Positions 1 through 12,629 of a DNA stretch of 64,000 bases are shown one piece after another. The translations under genes and the position numbers were made by a program. The DNA lies in contig CP034537.1 of assembly GCA_004000515.1 (NCBI GenBank), positions 3,238,001 through 3,302,000 on the forward strand, written 5' to 3'. The notes beneath the pieces are model-generated. The model was not told the origin of the DNA and did no database searches. It worked only from the letters and a program-made list of their open reading frames with translations. The DNA is from Pseudomonas poae (GTDB lineage: Bacteria; Pseudomonadota; Gammaproteobacteria; Pseudomonadales; Pseudomonadaceae). The first letter of the stretch is position 1, and every line of letters starts with the position of its first letter.

Positions 1-567
1 GGTCTGGGTGGGCGCGATGGCTTTGAGGCGCGCAATGGTCTCGGCCTGGCGGCTGTCGAATTGGTCTTGTGGCTTGTTGCAGCAAGCCTGTTCGGCGGCG
101 GCGAGGATCGGGCGGTAGCCGGTGCAGCGGCAGAGGTTGCCGGCCAGGGCTTCATGGGCTTTTTGGCTGTCGGGGGCATCGCTGTTCTTTTGCAGGGCAA
201 ACAACGACATCACAAAGCCCGGGGTGCAAAAGCCGCATTGCGAGCCGTGGCATTCCACCATGGCCTGTTGCACGCTGTGCAATTGGCCCTGGTGCTTGAG
301 GTCTTCTACGCTGATCAACTGCTTGCCGTGCAGGGACGAGACAAAGGTCAGGCACGAATTGAGGCTGCGATAACGAATTTGCTCGATGCCTTGAGCATCG
401 GCGTGCAGTTCGCCGACCACCACGGTACATGCACCGCAATCGCCACTGGCGCAGCCTTCCTTGGTACCGGATTTGCCCAAGTGCTCACGCAAATAGTTGA
501 GCACGGTCAGGTTGGGGTCCAGGGCGTGCTCGCTACGGAGTTCCTGGTTAAGTAAAAACTGGATCAC
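1..567 (-). CDS. xdhA: Xanthine dehydrogenase small subunit, N-terminal part
   Basis: First 189 residues of the FAD/iron-sulfur subunit of xanthine dehydrogenase, which oxidises hypoxanthine and xanthine to urate in purine breakdown. The gene runs off the left edge. I take the GTG at 567-565 as start, giving MIQFLLNQEL. Both [2Fe-2S] motifs of the family are present: a plant-ferredoxin-like set (C39, C44 and C47 in GCASGDCGAC) and the second set seen in QCGFCTPG and CRCTGYRP. The frame is open throughout. It is divergent from a GntR regulator across a 280-base gap. The FAD domain would lie outside the window. Confidence 0.93.
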   Translation of the reverse strand, partial: MIQFLLNQELRSEHALDPNLTVLNYLREHLGKSGTKEGCASGDCGACTVVVGELHADAQGIEQIRYRSLNSCLTFVSSLHGKQLISVEDLKHQGQLHSVQQAMVECHGSQCGFCTPGFVMSLFALQKNSDAPDSQKAHEALAGNLCRCTGYRPILAAAEQACCNKPQDQFDSRQAETIARLKAIAPTQT

Positions 568-626
568 GGAAGGCCTCGCAGACTCATTATTGTTGTTAAC
601 CGCTTTGCGCCGAATCTAGTCATGTC

Positions 627-670
627 TGACTTTTCGGTCAACGATTTTCTGACCAGAAGGTCAAGAAAAT
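627..670. promoter_or_regulatory. Cluster of TGAC/GTCA inverted repeats, candidate GntR operator
   Basis: Two inverted repeats lie in the gap between the divergent xdhA and GntR genes. TGAC-N6-GTCA is at 627-640. TGACC-AGAA-GGTCA is at 650-663 and is flanked by ATTTTC and GAAAAT, which lengthens its symmetry (644-670). GntR/FadR-subfamily regulators commonly bind short palindromes of TGGTC/GACCA type, so these are reasonable operators for the adjacent regulator. Binding is inferred from position and symmetry only. Confidence 0.45.
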
Positions 671-847
671 GCAGTCGCAACACTTTCAATTATGGTCCAG
701 TCTTCTGGAACCGGCGTTTTCAGGGGCTTTTGGCTTTTCAACATTGCTTATTTCATGCCAAATTCGCCACGGCGGGCGTAGCGCCATCAGCGGGCCAATG
801 CGCTACACTGCCGCGCTTGTACCGATAGAAGATTTTGAAGGGAAAAC

Positions 848-1507
848 ATGACGTTCAAGGCGCCGGACAGTCTCGCCGAGCAAATTGCTCACCACCTCGC
901 CGAACGTATCATTCGCGGCGATCTCAAGCCTGGGGAGCGAATCCAGGAGCAAAAGGTCACGCTGGCGCTCAATGTCAGCCGTGGTTCCGTGCGCGAAGCC
1001 TTGTTGATCCTCGAACGCCGCCACCTGATCGCGATCCTGCCGCGCCGAGGCGCCCACGTCACCGAACTCACCGCGCACAAGGTGCAGAGCCTGTGCACGC
1101 TGATGGGCGAGTTGTACATTCTGTTGGGCAATGCCGTTGCCGAAGGCTGGCAGACCCAGGCCGACATGGCGCCATTCCTGCAGATCCAGCAGCGCTTGAT
1201 CGTCAGCTTCGAACGCCAGGATATCCGCGCCTTCGTTGAAGAAAGCTTCAACGTGATGCGCGCCGCTTACCCCTTCGCCAACAACCCGTATTTGCAGGAA
1301 ACCGTCGAAAACCTGCAGCCGGCGATGAACCGCGCCTACTACCTGGCCCTGGACCAGCGCAAAGCGTCCATGAGCGAATACCTGGTGCTGTTCGAGCAAC
1401 TGCTCGCCGCCGTACTCGCCCGTGACCTGGCGCAGATCCGCCAAGTGCTGTCCGCCTACGGCCAGCGCAGTTGCTCACTGGTCATCGCAGCCTTGGCGGA
1501 CGCCTAA
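848..1507 (+). CDS. GntR family regulator with FCD domain
   Basis: 219-residue transcription factor. Residues 5-70 form a GntR winged helix (LAEQIAHHLAERIIRGDLKPG, then SRGSVREALLIL as recognition helix). Residues 80-210 fit the all-helical FCD effector domain of the FadR subgroup. Its start follows a GAAGGGAAAAC ribosome site. It is divergent from xdhA, so control of purine oxidation genes is a reasonable inference, but the ligand cannot be read from sequence. The stop at 1507 is three bases from the smc start. Confidence 0.85.
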   Translation: MTFKAPDSLAEQIAHHLAERIIRGDLKPGERIQEQKVTLALNVSRGSVREALLILERRHLIAILPRRGAHVTELTAHKVQSLCTLMGELYILLGNAVAEGWQTQADMAPFLQIQQRLIVSFERQDIRAFVEESFNVMRAAYPFANNPYLQETVENLQPAMNRAYYLALDQRKASMSEYLVLFEQLLAAVLARDLAQIRQVLSAYGQRSCSLVIAALADA

Positions 1508-1509
1508 GC

Positions 1510-4500
1510 GTGCGGCTCAAGTGCATCAAACTGGCGGGGTTCAAATCCTTCGTCGACCCGACCACGGTGAACTTCCCCAGTAACATGGCGGCGGTGGTCG
1601 GGCCCAATGGTTGCGGCAAGTCGAACATCATCGACGCCGTCCGTTGGGTGATGGGCGAGAGCTCGGCAAAAAACCTGCGTGGCGAGTCGATGACCGACGT
1701 CATCTTCAACGGCTCCACCAGCCGTAAGCCCGTGAGCCAGGCCAGCATCGAACTGGTGTTCGACAACTCCGACGGCACGTTGATTGGCGAGTACGCGGCC
1801 TACGCGGAAATCTCCATCCGCCGCAAAGTGACCCGCGACAGCCAGAACAGCTACTTCCTCAACGGCACCAAGTGTCGCCGTCGAGACATCACCGATATTT
1901 TCCTCGGCACCGGCTTGGGCCCGCGCAGCTACTCGATCATCGAACAGGGCATGATCTCCAAGCTGATCGAAGCCAAGCCCGAAGACCTGCGCAACTTTAT
2001 CGAAGAAGCGGCCGGCATCTCCAAGTACAAGGAGCGCCGCCGCGAGACCGAAAACCGCATTCGTCGCACCCACGAAAACCTCGCCCGCCTCACCGACCTG
2101 CGCGAAGAGCTGGAGCGCCAGTTGGAGCGCCTGCACCGCCAGGCCCAGGCTGCCGAGAAGTATCAGGAATACAAGGGCGAAGAGCGCCAGCTCAAGGCGC
2201 AACTGTCGGCCCTGCGTTGGCAGGCGTTGAATGACCAGGTTGGCCAGCGCGAAGCGATCATCGGCACACAGGAAATCAGTTTTGAAGCGCTGGTGGCCGA
2301 GCAGCGCAACGCCGACGCCAGCATCGAGCGCTTGCGTGACGGTCACCATGACCTGTCCGAACGCTTCAATTTGGTGCAAGGCCGTTTCTATTCGGTGGGC
2401 GGCGATATTGCCCGGGTGGAGCAGAGCATCCAGCACGGCCAGCAGCGCCTGCGCCAGTTGCAGGACGACTTGAAGGAAGCCGAGCGCGCGCGACTGGAGA
2501 CGGAGTCGCACCTAGGCCACGATCGCACCTTGCTGCTGACCCTTGGGGAGGAGCTGGACATGCTCACCCCCGAGCAGGAAGTCACCACTGCTGCGGCCGA
2601 AGAAGCTGCCGCCGCCCTGGAAGAATCCGAAGCCACCATGCATGGCTGGCAGGAGCAGTGGGACACGTTCAACCTGCAATCCGCCGAGCCGCGCCGCCAG
2701 GCCGAGGTGCAGCAGTCGCGCATCCAGCAACTGGAAACCAGCATGGAGCGCCTGGCCGAGCGCCAGCGTCGCATGCAGGAGGAACGTGCGCTGCTGTCCG
2801 CCGACCCGGAAGACGCAGCGATCATGGAGCTGAGCGAGCAACTGGCCGAAAGCGAAATGACGCTGGAAGAGCTGGAAGCCAGTGAAGAACAGCAAGTGGA
2901 GCGCCTGGAGCAATTGCGTCAGCAACTGCAACAGGCGACCCAGGCACAGCAACAGGCCCAGGGCGATTTGCAGCGGTTGAACGGGCGCTTGGCGTCCCTC
3001 GAAGCCTTGCAGCAAGCGGCCTTGGACCCAGGCACCGGCACCGCCGAATGGCTACGCGATCAGCACTTGGCCGAGCGTCCACGACTGGCCGAAGGCTTGA
3101 AAGTGCAAGCCGGTTGGGAACTGGCGGTGGAAACCGTGCTGGGCGCCGACCTGCAAGCCGTGCTGGTGGATGATTTTGGCGGCTTCGACCTGGCCGGTTT
3201 TGCCCAGGGTGATTTGCGTTTGCTCAGCCCCGCAGCCGATGGCGCGCGCGTGCCGGGCAGCCTGCTGGACAAGGTTGAGGCGGCCATTGATTTGTCGCCA
3301 TGGCTGGGCCAGGTCAAACCGGTGGATTCCCTGGAACAGGCGCTGGCCCAACGCGGCCAACTGGGCGCCGGTGAAAGCCTGATCAGCCGTGATGGCTACT
3401 GGGTGGGTCGCCACTTCCTGCGGGTGCGCCGTGCCACTGAAGCGGAAAGCGGCGTTCTGGCCCGAGGCCAGGAAATCGTCAACCTGATCGCCGAACGCGA
3501 AGAGCGCGAAGCCACTCTGGAAAGCCTGGAAACCCAACTGCAAACCCTGCGCGCCACCCAGCGTCAGCAAGAGACCGGCCGCGAACACCTGCGCCGTCTG
3601 TTGCAGGACGAAGCGCGCCAGCAAGGCGAACTCAAGGCCCAGCTCTCTGCGAGCAAAGCCAAGGCTGAACAACTGACCCTGCGCCGCACTCGCCTAGACG
3701 AAGAAGTTGCCGAGATGGGCGAGCAGCGGGCCCTGGAGCACGAACAGATCGGCGAAGCGCGCCTGCACTTGCAGGAGGCCCTCGACAGCATGGCGCTGGA
3801 CACCGAGCAGCGCGAATTGCTGCTGGCCGAGCGCGACAGCCTGCGCGAACGCCTCGACCGCGTGCGTCAGGAAGCGCGGCAGCACAAGGATCATGCTCAT
3901 CAGTTAGCGGTGCGGTTGGGCTCGCTCAAAGCCCAGCACGCGTCCACGGCCCAGGCCCTTGAGCGTCTGGAGATGCAATCCGAACGCCTGACCGAAAAAC
4001 GTGAGCAACTGAGCCTTAACCTGGAAGAGGGCGAAGCGCCGCTCGAAGAGTTGCGCCTCAAGCTCGAAGAACTGCTCGACAAGCGCATGACGGTCGACGA
4101 AGAGCTCAAGACCGCGCAGATCGCGCTTGAAGACGCCGACCGCGAACTGCGCGATGCAGAAAAACGTCGGACCCAGGCCGAGCAGCAATCCCAGCTGATC
4201 CGCGGCCAACTCGAACAACAGCGCATGGAATGGCAAGCCCTGACCGTGCGCCGCAAGACCTGCAGGATCAGTTGCTGGAAGACGGCTATGACTTGCATGG
4301 CGTACTTAATACGTTGACCGCCCAGGCCAACGAGAAAGACGCCGAAGAAGAACTTGAGCGCATTGCTGCACGTATCCAACGCCTTGGCGCGATCAACCTC
4401 GCCGCCATCGACGAATACCAACAGCAGTCCGAACGTAAGCGTTATCTGGATGCCCAGGATGCCGACTTGGTCGAAGCCCTGGACACGTTGGAAAATGTGA

Positions 4501-4997
4501 TCCGCAAGATCGACAAGGAAACCCGTAATCGCTTCAAAGATACCTTTGATCAGATTAATAGCGGTTTACAGGCGTTATTCCCAAAAGTTTTCGGTGGTGG
4601 CAGCGCTTACTTGGAACTGACAGGCGAAGATCTACTCGATACAGGGGTAACGATCATGGCGCGGCCTCCGGGCAAGAAGAACAGCACCATCCATTTGTTG
4701 TCCGGTGGCGAAAAAGCCCTGACCGCTTTGGCCCTGGTATTTGCCATCTTCAAGTTGAACCCGGCGCCGTTCTGCATGCTCGATGAAGTTGACGCACCGC
4801 TGGATGACGCTAACGTTGGACGGTACGCACGACTGGTGAAAGAGATGTCCCAGACGGTGCAGTTCATCTATATCACCCACAATAAGATCGCCATGGAAAT
4901 GGCCGATCAACTGATGGGTGTGACGATGCACGAACCTGGCTGTTCGCGTTTGGTGGCCGTGGATGTGGAAGAAGCGATGGCGATGGTGGAATCCTGA
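1510..4997 (+). CDS. smc: Chromosome segregation ATPase SMC (frame broken once)
   Basis: Structural maintenance of chromosomes protein, which compacts and segregates DNA. I start at GTG 1510 ([11 protein letters not shown]), directly after the GntR stop. The N-terminal Walker A is GPNGCGKS (residues 31-38), followed by long coiled coils with a hinge near the middle. The C-terminal head has LLSGGEKA (signature near 1064) and [10 protein letters not shown] (Walker B near 1090). The frame shifts at about 4255-4264, where AAGACCTGCAG should read AAGACCCTGCAG. Adding one C gives 1162 residues, the size I expect for Pseudomonas SMC. Without it, translation stops at 4317 after a nonsense tail. I treat it as one intact gene with a base-call error. 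Confidence 0.93.
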
Positions 4998-5256
4998 CCC
5001 GCGCTTTGAAAGAGAATTTTCGGCAGGATGTAAGGTCTTTTACGAGGCTGGCAAAGATGGCTAAAGGACATAATTGTCCAAGGCATTTTGACAGACGGTG
5101 TAAAGTTATCTTTGGTCGTGCTAGTTTAATGTCAATTTTTCGTGTGCGTGGGCAAAACGTCAGTCAGAACATAGAGTTGGCGCCACGTTTTAAAGCGGTT
5201 TGCACGGTGCTAAACCCCTTATTTTTCAGCATTTTTTATTAGAGGCACGGGATTAC

Positions 5257-6120
5257 ATGGAAATCGGTCTGCGCGAGTGGCTGATCGTCATCGGCATTAT
5301 TGTCATTGCCGGTATTCTTTTTGATGGCTGGCGCCGGATGCGCGGTGGCAAGGGCAAGCTCAAATTCCGTCTGGACCGCAACCTGTCCAACTTGCCTGAC
5401 GACGACGGCGGCGCCGAGCTGCTGGGGCCGCCCCGTGTGTTGGATACCCATAAAGAACCGCAATTGGACGAGCACGACTTGCCGTCGATGAGCGCGCCGG
5501 TGCGTGAAGCCCGCGAGCCGTCTTCCAAGCGTGGCAAGCGTGCCAGTGCCGCTGTTGCCGAACCGCATCAGGGCGATTTGAACCTGGATGTTGAAGAAGG
5601 CCCGAGTTTCAGCAGCCGTGACGATGACTTCCCGGATGAAAACGTGGGCAAGACCGCTGCGCGCCAATCGGTTGCCGATCAGCCTGCCGCCGAAGAAGTC
5701 TTGGTGATCAGCGTGATCTGCCGCGACGCCGCTGGTTTCAAAGGCCCAGCCCTGTTGCAGAACATCCTTGAAAGCGGCCTGCGTTTTGGCGAAATGGATA
5801 TCTTCCACCGCCACGAAAGCATGGCCGGCAACGGCGAAGTGCTGTTCTCGATGGCCAACGCGGTCAAGCCGGGCACCTTCGATCTGGACGATATCGACCT
5901 GTTCAGCACGCCAGCCGTGAGCTTCTTCCTCGGCCTGCCAGGCCCGCGTCACCCGAAACAAGCGTTCGACGTGATGGTGGCCGCAGCCCGCAAGCTGTCC
6001 CAGGAACTGAACGGCGAGCTCAAGGACGACCAACGCAGCGTCCTCACCGCCCAGACCATCGAGCACTACCGTCAGCGCATCGTCGAGTTTGAGCGTCGCG
6101 CCCTGACACAGAAACGCTGA
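5257..6120 (+). CDS. zipA: Cell division protein ZipA
   Basis: 287-residue inner-membrane anchor for FtsZ at the division ring. The ATG at 5257 ([13 protein letters not shown]) follows AGAGGCACGGG. Residues 1-22 form the single N-terminal membrane helix. A basic stretch and an acidic, proline-rich linker follow to about residue 140. The C-terminal FtsZ-binding domain begins near [15 protein letters not shown] and ends near residue 280. The smc-zipA-ligA order is the usual one in Pseudomonas. The 259-base gap upstream is AT-richer than its surroundings and probably holds the promoter, but no convincing -10/-35 pair stands out. Confidence 0.93.
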   Translation: MEIGLREWLIVIGIIVIAGILFDGWRRMRGGKGKLKFRLDRNLSNLPDDDGGAELLGPPRVLDTHKEPQLDEHDLPSMSAPVREAREPSSKRGKRASAAVAEPHQGDLNLDVEEGPSFSSRDDDFPDENVGKTAARQSVADQPAAEEVLVISVICRDAAGFKGPALLQNILESGLRFGEMDIFHRHESMAGNGEVLFSMANAVKPGTFDLDDIDLFSTPAVSFFLGLPGPRHPKQAFDVMVAAARKLSQELNGELKDDQRSVLTAQTIEHYRQRIVEFERRALTQKR

Positions 6121-6166
6121 GGTTCGATCTTAAGCGTTGTCTGTAGAATCCGTGCACTAACATATT

Positions 6167-8563
<2,397 letters not shown>

Positions 8564-8566
8564 CCG

Positions 8567-8611
8567 CGCGAGAGATCGTTCCCACGCAGAGCGTGGGAAC
8601 GATCTCTCGCG
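8567..8611. repeat. Perfect hairpin, AGATCGTTCCCACG family
   Basis: Two 20-base perfect arms (8567-8586 and 8592-8611) around a 5-base loop, just after the ligA stop. The core GTTCCCACGC...GCGTGGGAAC is a dispersed palindrome family seen in fluorescent pseudomonads. It may also act as a terminator, although no T-run follows. Confidence 0.8.
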
Positions 8612-8649
8612 GAAATGATCTAGTCTCTGTCACCCAGGGAGAGATCGCC

Positions 8650-9815
8650 ATGTTCCGCTACTTCGAGCAGCTTAGTTCGCGCATCGCCGCACCGTTCGTG
8701 GCCGGCCCATCTCGCAACAGCAAGGTATGGCAATGCCGCTGCGGCCAATCCCTGTTCTTTCGCAACAGCCAATGCCTGGCTTGCCAGGCGTTGCTGGGCT
8801 ACCAGCCCCAACAAAGCCGGCTGGCCTCCCTGCAACCTGGCCCAGTCGAAGGCACCTGGCTGCAGGACGGCAACCTCGACGCCGGCGCCTTCCGCCGCTG
8901 CGCCAACCTTGACACCCCGGCGGCCTGCAACTGGTTGATTCCCGCCCACAGCACCGCACCGCTGTGTGTGGCTTGTAGCTTGAATCGCACCATCCCTGAC
9001 CTGTCCGTCCCGGAAAACCCTGAGCGTTGGCGCAAGGTCGAGATCGCCAAGCGTCGTCTGGTGGCGCAACTGGTCAGTCTGGGTTTGCGAGTGGTCCCCA
9101 AAACCGTCGATGAGGATGCCGGCCTGGCTTTTGACTTCGTTGGCATCGACCTTGAAGGCAACGCCCCATGACGGGCCACGCCAACGGCCTGATCACCCTC
9201 GATATCAAGGAGGCAGACGACGCCCACCGCGAAAAAGTCCGGGTGCAAATGCGCGAGCCTTATCGAACCTTGCTCGGGCATTTCCGGCATGAAGTCGGCC
9301 ACTATTATTGGGATCGTCTGATCGCCAATACCCAGTGGCAGGAACCCTTTCGTAACCTGTTCGGCGACGAACGCGCCAGTTACGCCGATGCACTGGATCA
9401 TCACTACCAGAACGGCCCGCGTCCCGACTGGCAACAAACCTGCGTCAGCGCCTATGCCACCATGCACCCCTGGGAAGACTGGGCAGAAACCTGGGCGCAC
9501 TACCTGCACATGATGGACGCCGTCGACACCGCGCTCGGCTTCGGCATGAGCGCCCGCGAGATGGACCTGGACTACCAGCCGTTTCCCCTCACCACCCTCT
9601 ACGACCCCGACCACCCAGGCGGCGTGGCGTTCCTGTCATTCGTCAACGCGTGGATCGAGCTTGCCGGCATGCTCAATGAGCTGTCGCGCAGCATGGGCCA
9701 GCCGGATTTCTATCCCTTCGTGCTGCCACCGCCGGTGATCGCCAAGCTGCACTTCATCCACTTGGTAATTCAGGAAGAGGGCGGCCGGGCGGATGACGTG
9801 CTACAGGTTCAATAG
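8650..9815 (+). CDS. Zinc-ribbon and putative metallopeptidase protein (frame broken once)
   Basis: Predicted 388-residue protein of the family annotated as putative zinc-binding metallopeptidase. The N-terminal zinc ribbon shows CRCGQ and CLACQ near residues 28-45, and more cysteines follow (ANLDTPAACNW, LCVACSLN). The C-terminal half carries HFRHEVGHYYWDRL, an HExxH-like motif (HEVGH), and a downstream DWAETWAHYLH. The frame shifts at about 9166-9170 (GCCCCATG should be GCCCCCATG), joining IDLEGNAP to MTGHANG. Without the base, two ORFs overlap at 9168. ATG 8650 follows GGGAGAGATCGCC. Substrate unknown. Confidence 0.82.
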
Positions 9816-9823
9816 CTGAGTCT

Positions 9824-9955
9824 GTAGTGAGCGGGCTTGCCCCGCGCTGGGGGGCGAAGCCGCCCCAACATGGACGCCGCGTTGTATCAGGTACCACGCG
9901 TGTGACGGATTTGGGGCGGCTTCGCCCCCCAGCGCGGGGCAAGCCCGCTCACTAC
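9824..9955. repeat. Long REP-type inverted repeat (GTAGTGAGCGGGCTTGCC family)
   Basis: Arms of about 45 bases (9824-9868 and 9911-9955), essentially perfect complements beginning GTAGTGAGCGGG and ending CCCGCTCACTAC, around a 42-base centre. It lies between the metallopeptidase-like gene and the SRP RNA. Related copies occur at 16882, 41015 and 51176. Confidence 0.9.
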
Positions 9956-10117
9956 AGGCCGAGTCGTCTGCATCCCGGCTCCACAGCGGGCGATGGACCT
10001 TCTGGGGAAACAGGCAAGTACTTGAGCCATCAGATATTTTTAATCCGCCACGAACGGTTGTAACTTCTGATTAGATCGGTACAATGGCCCCGCTTGCCGA
10101 GAGGCAGGCGTCGTTAT

Positions 10118-10227
10118 GGTGACCCCATCGGTCCCCCCGCAACGATTACCCGTGAACCTGGTCAGAGCCGGAAGGCAGCAGCCACAGCGGGAACATTGTG
10201 TGCCGGGGTGTGGCTGGTGGGGTTGCC
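10118..10227 (+). ncRNA. ffs: 4.5S RNA of the signal recognition particle
   Basis: The SRP core is recognisable at 10159-10183: GGTCAG, AGCC, the GGAA tetraloop, GGCAGCAGCC. Compared with the E. coli core, a U-A pair next to the tetraloop has become G-C, a compensatory change that supports the helix. The outer stem pairs GGTGACCCC near 10118 with GGGGTTGCC near 10219-10227. A further CGTTATGG/CCATAACG pair flanks this, so the exact mature ends are uncertain by several bases. This RNA binds Ffh and targets membrane proteins. Confidence 0.92.
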
Positions 10228-10331
10228 TCCATAACGCTCTTCCTGCAACACCCACCTAAATCCAAATTTTTATATGCGCTTTGCTGGCAATCACTGCCTG
10301 CGAACAGCTTTGTGCTGTCCGTTCTACGGCC

Positions 10332-10892
10332 TTATGGCCGGTACTTCGGAAATGCCTCGATCAGCGGCACTATTTCCCGGCCTGTTTCCACGGCCTTTGC
10401 CTCGGGGTCACTCGGAACCGGAATATTCCTCGCGAAGTGGAAAATGATGGTCTGGCCGGTGCCGCTGTCTTTGTAATACTTGAAATAACTGATTTCAGAG
10501 AAGTGCCCGTCTTTACGCAGTGACTTGGGGTAGAAATGCATCGAATAGTCGATCCCCGTTTTATTGTCCGTCAGCAGGATCGCCGGGCTGTTCGGGTTTT
10601 CCTGCTGGTGCAACTGGATGGCGCGCTTGGCGAGGTCCAGAGGCGTGAAGCGGTTGAAGTCGCGAGAAACGACGGTGAAGTCCACCATTTCACTCCAGGC
10701 ATCGACGCTTTCCTCAGCGGGGAAATACTCCCACAAGCCATCCTTCTGGAATTTCAGGACGAACGTCTTGCTGCCGAACACCACTGTCTTGGTTTCGGCA
10801 ATCGAGGGGCGTGACATATCTGGGGTTGAAGAGGTGGTGCAGCCGGACAGCAGGGCCAGGAGCAACGAGATCAGTAGTAGAGGCGCTTTCAT
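10332..10892 (-). CDS. Putative lipoprotein, unknown function
   Basis: 186 residues with a clear type II signal: a hydrophobic stretch LLLISLLLALLSG, then the lipobox cysteine at position 18 (LLSGC). The mature part is rich in aromatic and charged residues (KDGLWEYFPAEESVDAW, GIDYSMHFYPKSLRKDG) and looks like a small soluble beta-rich domain. I do not recognise the family. It is probably anchored to a membrane facing the periplasm. It has its own transcription unit, divergent from the next lipoprotein. Confidence 0.75.
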   Translation of the reverse strand: MKAPLLLISLLLALLSGCTTSSTPDMSRPSIAETKTVVFGSKTFVLKFQKDGLWEYFPAEESVDAWSEMVDFTVVSRDFNRFTPLDLAKRAIQLHQQENPNSPAILLTDNKTGIDYSMHFYPKSLRKDGHFSEISYFKYYKDSGTGQTIIFHFARNIPVPSDPEAKAVETGREIVPLIEAFPKYRP

Positions 10893-11068
10893 TTCAATCC
10901 TTGAGTGGTTTCAGGTGCGTCATGCGTCCGTGACAGTAGCCCAGCTTGTGAATAAACGCTTCGTTTAAATTGAAAGGCCGGATTTTACAGGCGGGCTAAT
11001 CCGTCGCCTGGCTGCGCCCAAGCCCTGACTCGCGTAGCATGCGCCTCCCGTAGACATGGAGGTCCCAC

Positions 11069-11656
11069 ATGCGTTTTTCGTCCCTCGTTTTACTCTCCGC
11101 ACTGGTGCTGGGTTTGCACGGCTGCGTGATGATTCCCTATCAGAGCCCCGAAGACCGGGCCAAAATTGAACATGACCTGGGCGTTGCACCGGCCGATATT
11201 ATCGGCATCACCGAAACCAATTGGTGCCCCTACACCTACGGGATTGCAGAGATCTGCCATGCCACCCAAGGGTTGGGTGTGTTGACCAAGCAGGGGTTCA
11301 TTCTCAGCCTCTACCAGAACAAGACTTATATTCCGGTCAGGACCTTGCGTGTCGAAGAGGTGATGTGCGCGAAAGTGACGGAGGGTCGTGACAAGCCGGA
11401 AATCTTCTACGTGTTCACCAAAGACGATGCCTTCATGCTGGCGCCCATCACGCCAGGCGGCCAGATGAATATGCCGATGAAATTGAAGATCTTCGATTAC
11501 CTGACGGGCAAACAGCAGAAGGTGTTCACCGGTGTCGAGGGCTCATTTGTGAAGCTCACCGGTAATAAGGTTTTGCGCTACGTCACCACGCCTGGCTATA
11601 AGCCGGGGATGGCGAATACGGATGAGTTTGCAATCGTCAATCCGTGCCCGCAGTGA
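11069..11656 (+). CDS. Putative lipoprotein, unknown function
   Basis: 195 residues starting at an ATG after ATGGAGGTCCC, a strong ribosome site. Signal peptide RFSSLVLLSALVLGLHG with a lipobox cysteine at position 19 (LHGC). The mature region holds several cysteines (NWCPYTYGIAEICHA, EVMCAK, VNPCPQ) that could form disulfides in the periplasm. The family is not recognised. It ends seven bases before the stop of the convergent LysR gene. Confidence 0.75.
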   Translation: MRFSSLVLLSALVLGLHGCVMIPYQSPEDRAKIEHDLGVAPADIIGITETNWCPYTYGIAEICHATQGLGVLTKQGFILSLYQNKTYIPVRTLRVEEVMCAKVTEGRDKPEIFYVFTKDDAFMLAPITPGGQMNMPMKLKIFDYLTGKQQKVFTGVEGSFVKLTGNKVLRYVTTPGYKPGMANTDEFAIVNPCPQ

Positions 11657-11663
11657 AGTTAGG

Positions 11664-12527
11664 CTAGCCGAACGTCTCTCGCAGCAACCCGGCAAACGCA
11701 TCCCGCGCCAGGTGCCGCTGGGTGTCTTTGTGCCAGAACAGCAGGTTGTCCACGGCCTGCAGTTCTTCAAACCGGTAAGACGCCAGTTGGTTGGCCTGCT
11801 CATAGCGCGCCAGGATGCCCTCTGGCGCCAACGCCACGCCGATCCCCGCACTCACGCAGCCGATGATTGTGCCCCAGCTGGCATAGCTGGCGATGCTTGG
11901 CTTGAAGTCGTGGGGCTTGACCCAGTTTTCCAGCGCCGCGCGGTAGGGGCAGCCGGGCGGCCATACCAGCAGGGTGCGGCCGGCCAGGTCGGCGGCGTTG
12001 CGGATCGGTTCGCTGGAGGCGCTGGCGATCAGCACCAGGCGCTCGCTGTAGACCACGCTGTGTTCAAGCTTGGCGCGTTTGCCGCCGGACGCTACCAGCG
12101 CCACATCCAGGCGGTGATGTTGCAGGTCGTCGAGCAGTTGGCCCCAGGCGCCAGTCACCAGTTCCAGGCTCACATCCGGGTAGCGCCGGTGATACTCCGC
12201 CAGTAACGGCGGCAGGCGGCCACTGGCGCTGGACTCCACGGCGCCGATGCGCAAGGTGCCACGGGGAATGGCGTTGGCGTCCACGGCGCGTTTGGATTCG
12301 TCCACCAGTGCGAGAATGCGTTCGCAGTACTCCAGAAAGATCTCACCGGCGGCACTGATGGCCAACCCACGCCCGGCACGGATAAACAGCGGGGTGCCCA
12401 ACTCGCCTTCCAGTTGCTTGATGCGCGTGGTGATGTTGGACGGCACGCAATGCAACTGCACGGCCGCCTGGGCCACGCTGCCGGTTTGCGCCACGGCTCG
12501 CACCATTTTCAGTTGGGCCAGTTCCAT
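11664..12527 (-). CDS. LysR family transcriptional regulator
   Basis: 287-residue LysR-type regulator. The N-terminal winged helix spans residues 1-60 (MVRAVAQTGSVAQAAVQLHC, then PSNITTRIKQLEGELGTPLF). The effector domain follows from about residue 88 (GTLRIGAVESSASGRLPPLL). It is divergent from the EamA transporter at 12630 across a 102-base gap, the usual layout of a LysR gene and its target. The inducer is unknown. Confidence 0.88.
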   Translation of the reverse strand: MELAQLKMVRAVAQTGSVAQAAVQLHCVPSNITTRIKQLEGELGTPLFIRAGRGLAISAAGEIFLEYCERILALVDESKRAVDANAIPRGTLRIGAVESSASGRLPPLLAEYHRRYPDVSLELVTGAWGQLLDDLQHHRLDVALVASGGKRAKLEHSVVYSERLVLIASASSEPIRNAADLAGRTLLVWPPGCPYRAALENWVKPHDFKPSIASYASWGTIIGCVSAGIGVALAPEGILARYEQANQLASYRFEELQAVDNLLFWHKDTQRHLARDAFAGLLRETFG

Positions 12528-12629
12528 TACTCAGTTCCAGTGATTTCAGAAGTCAGAAACGGTTAATTGTCCTACGCCTTGTGCGGCCCAAGACTGACGG
12601 CATTCCTTCTCAGTTTCTGGATACCGTCG

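Noticed and set aside
5087..5115. Possible -35 element TTGACA upstream of zipA
   Set aside because: No matching -10 sequence lies at the proper distance, so I do not call a promoter.
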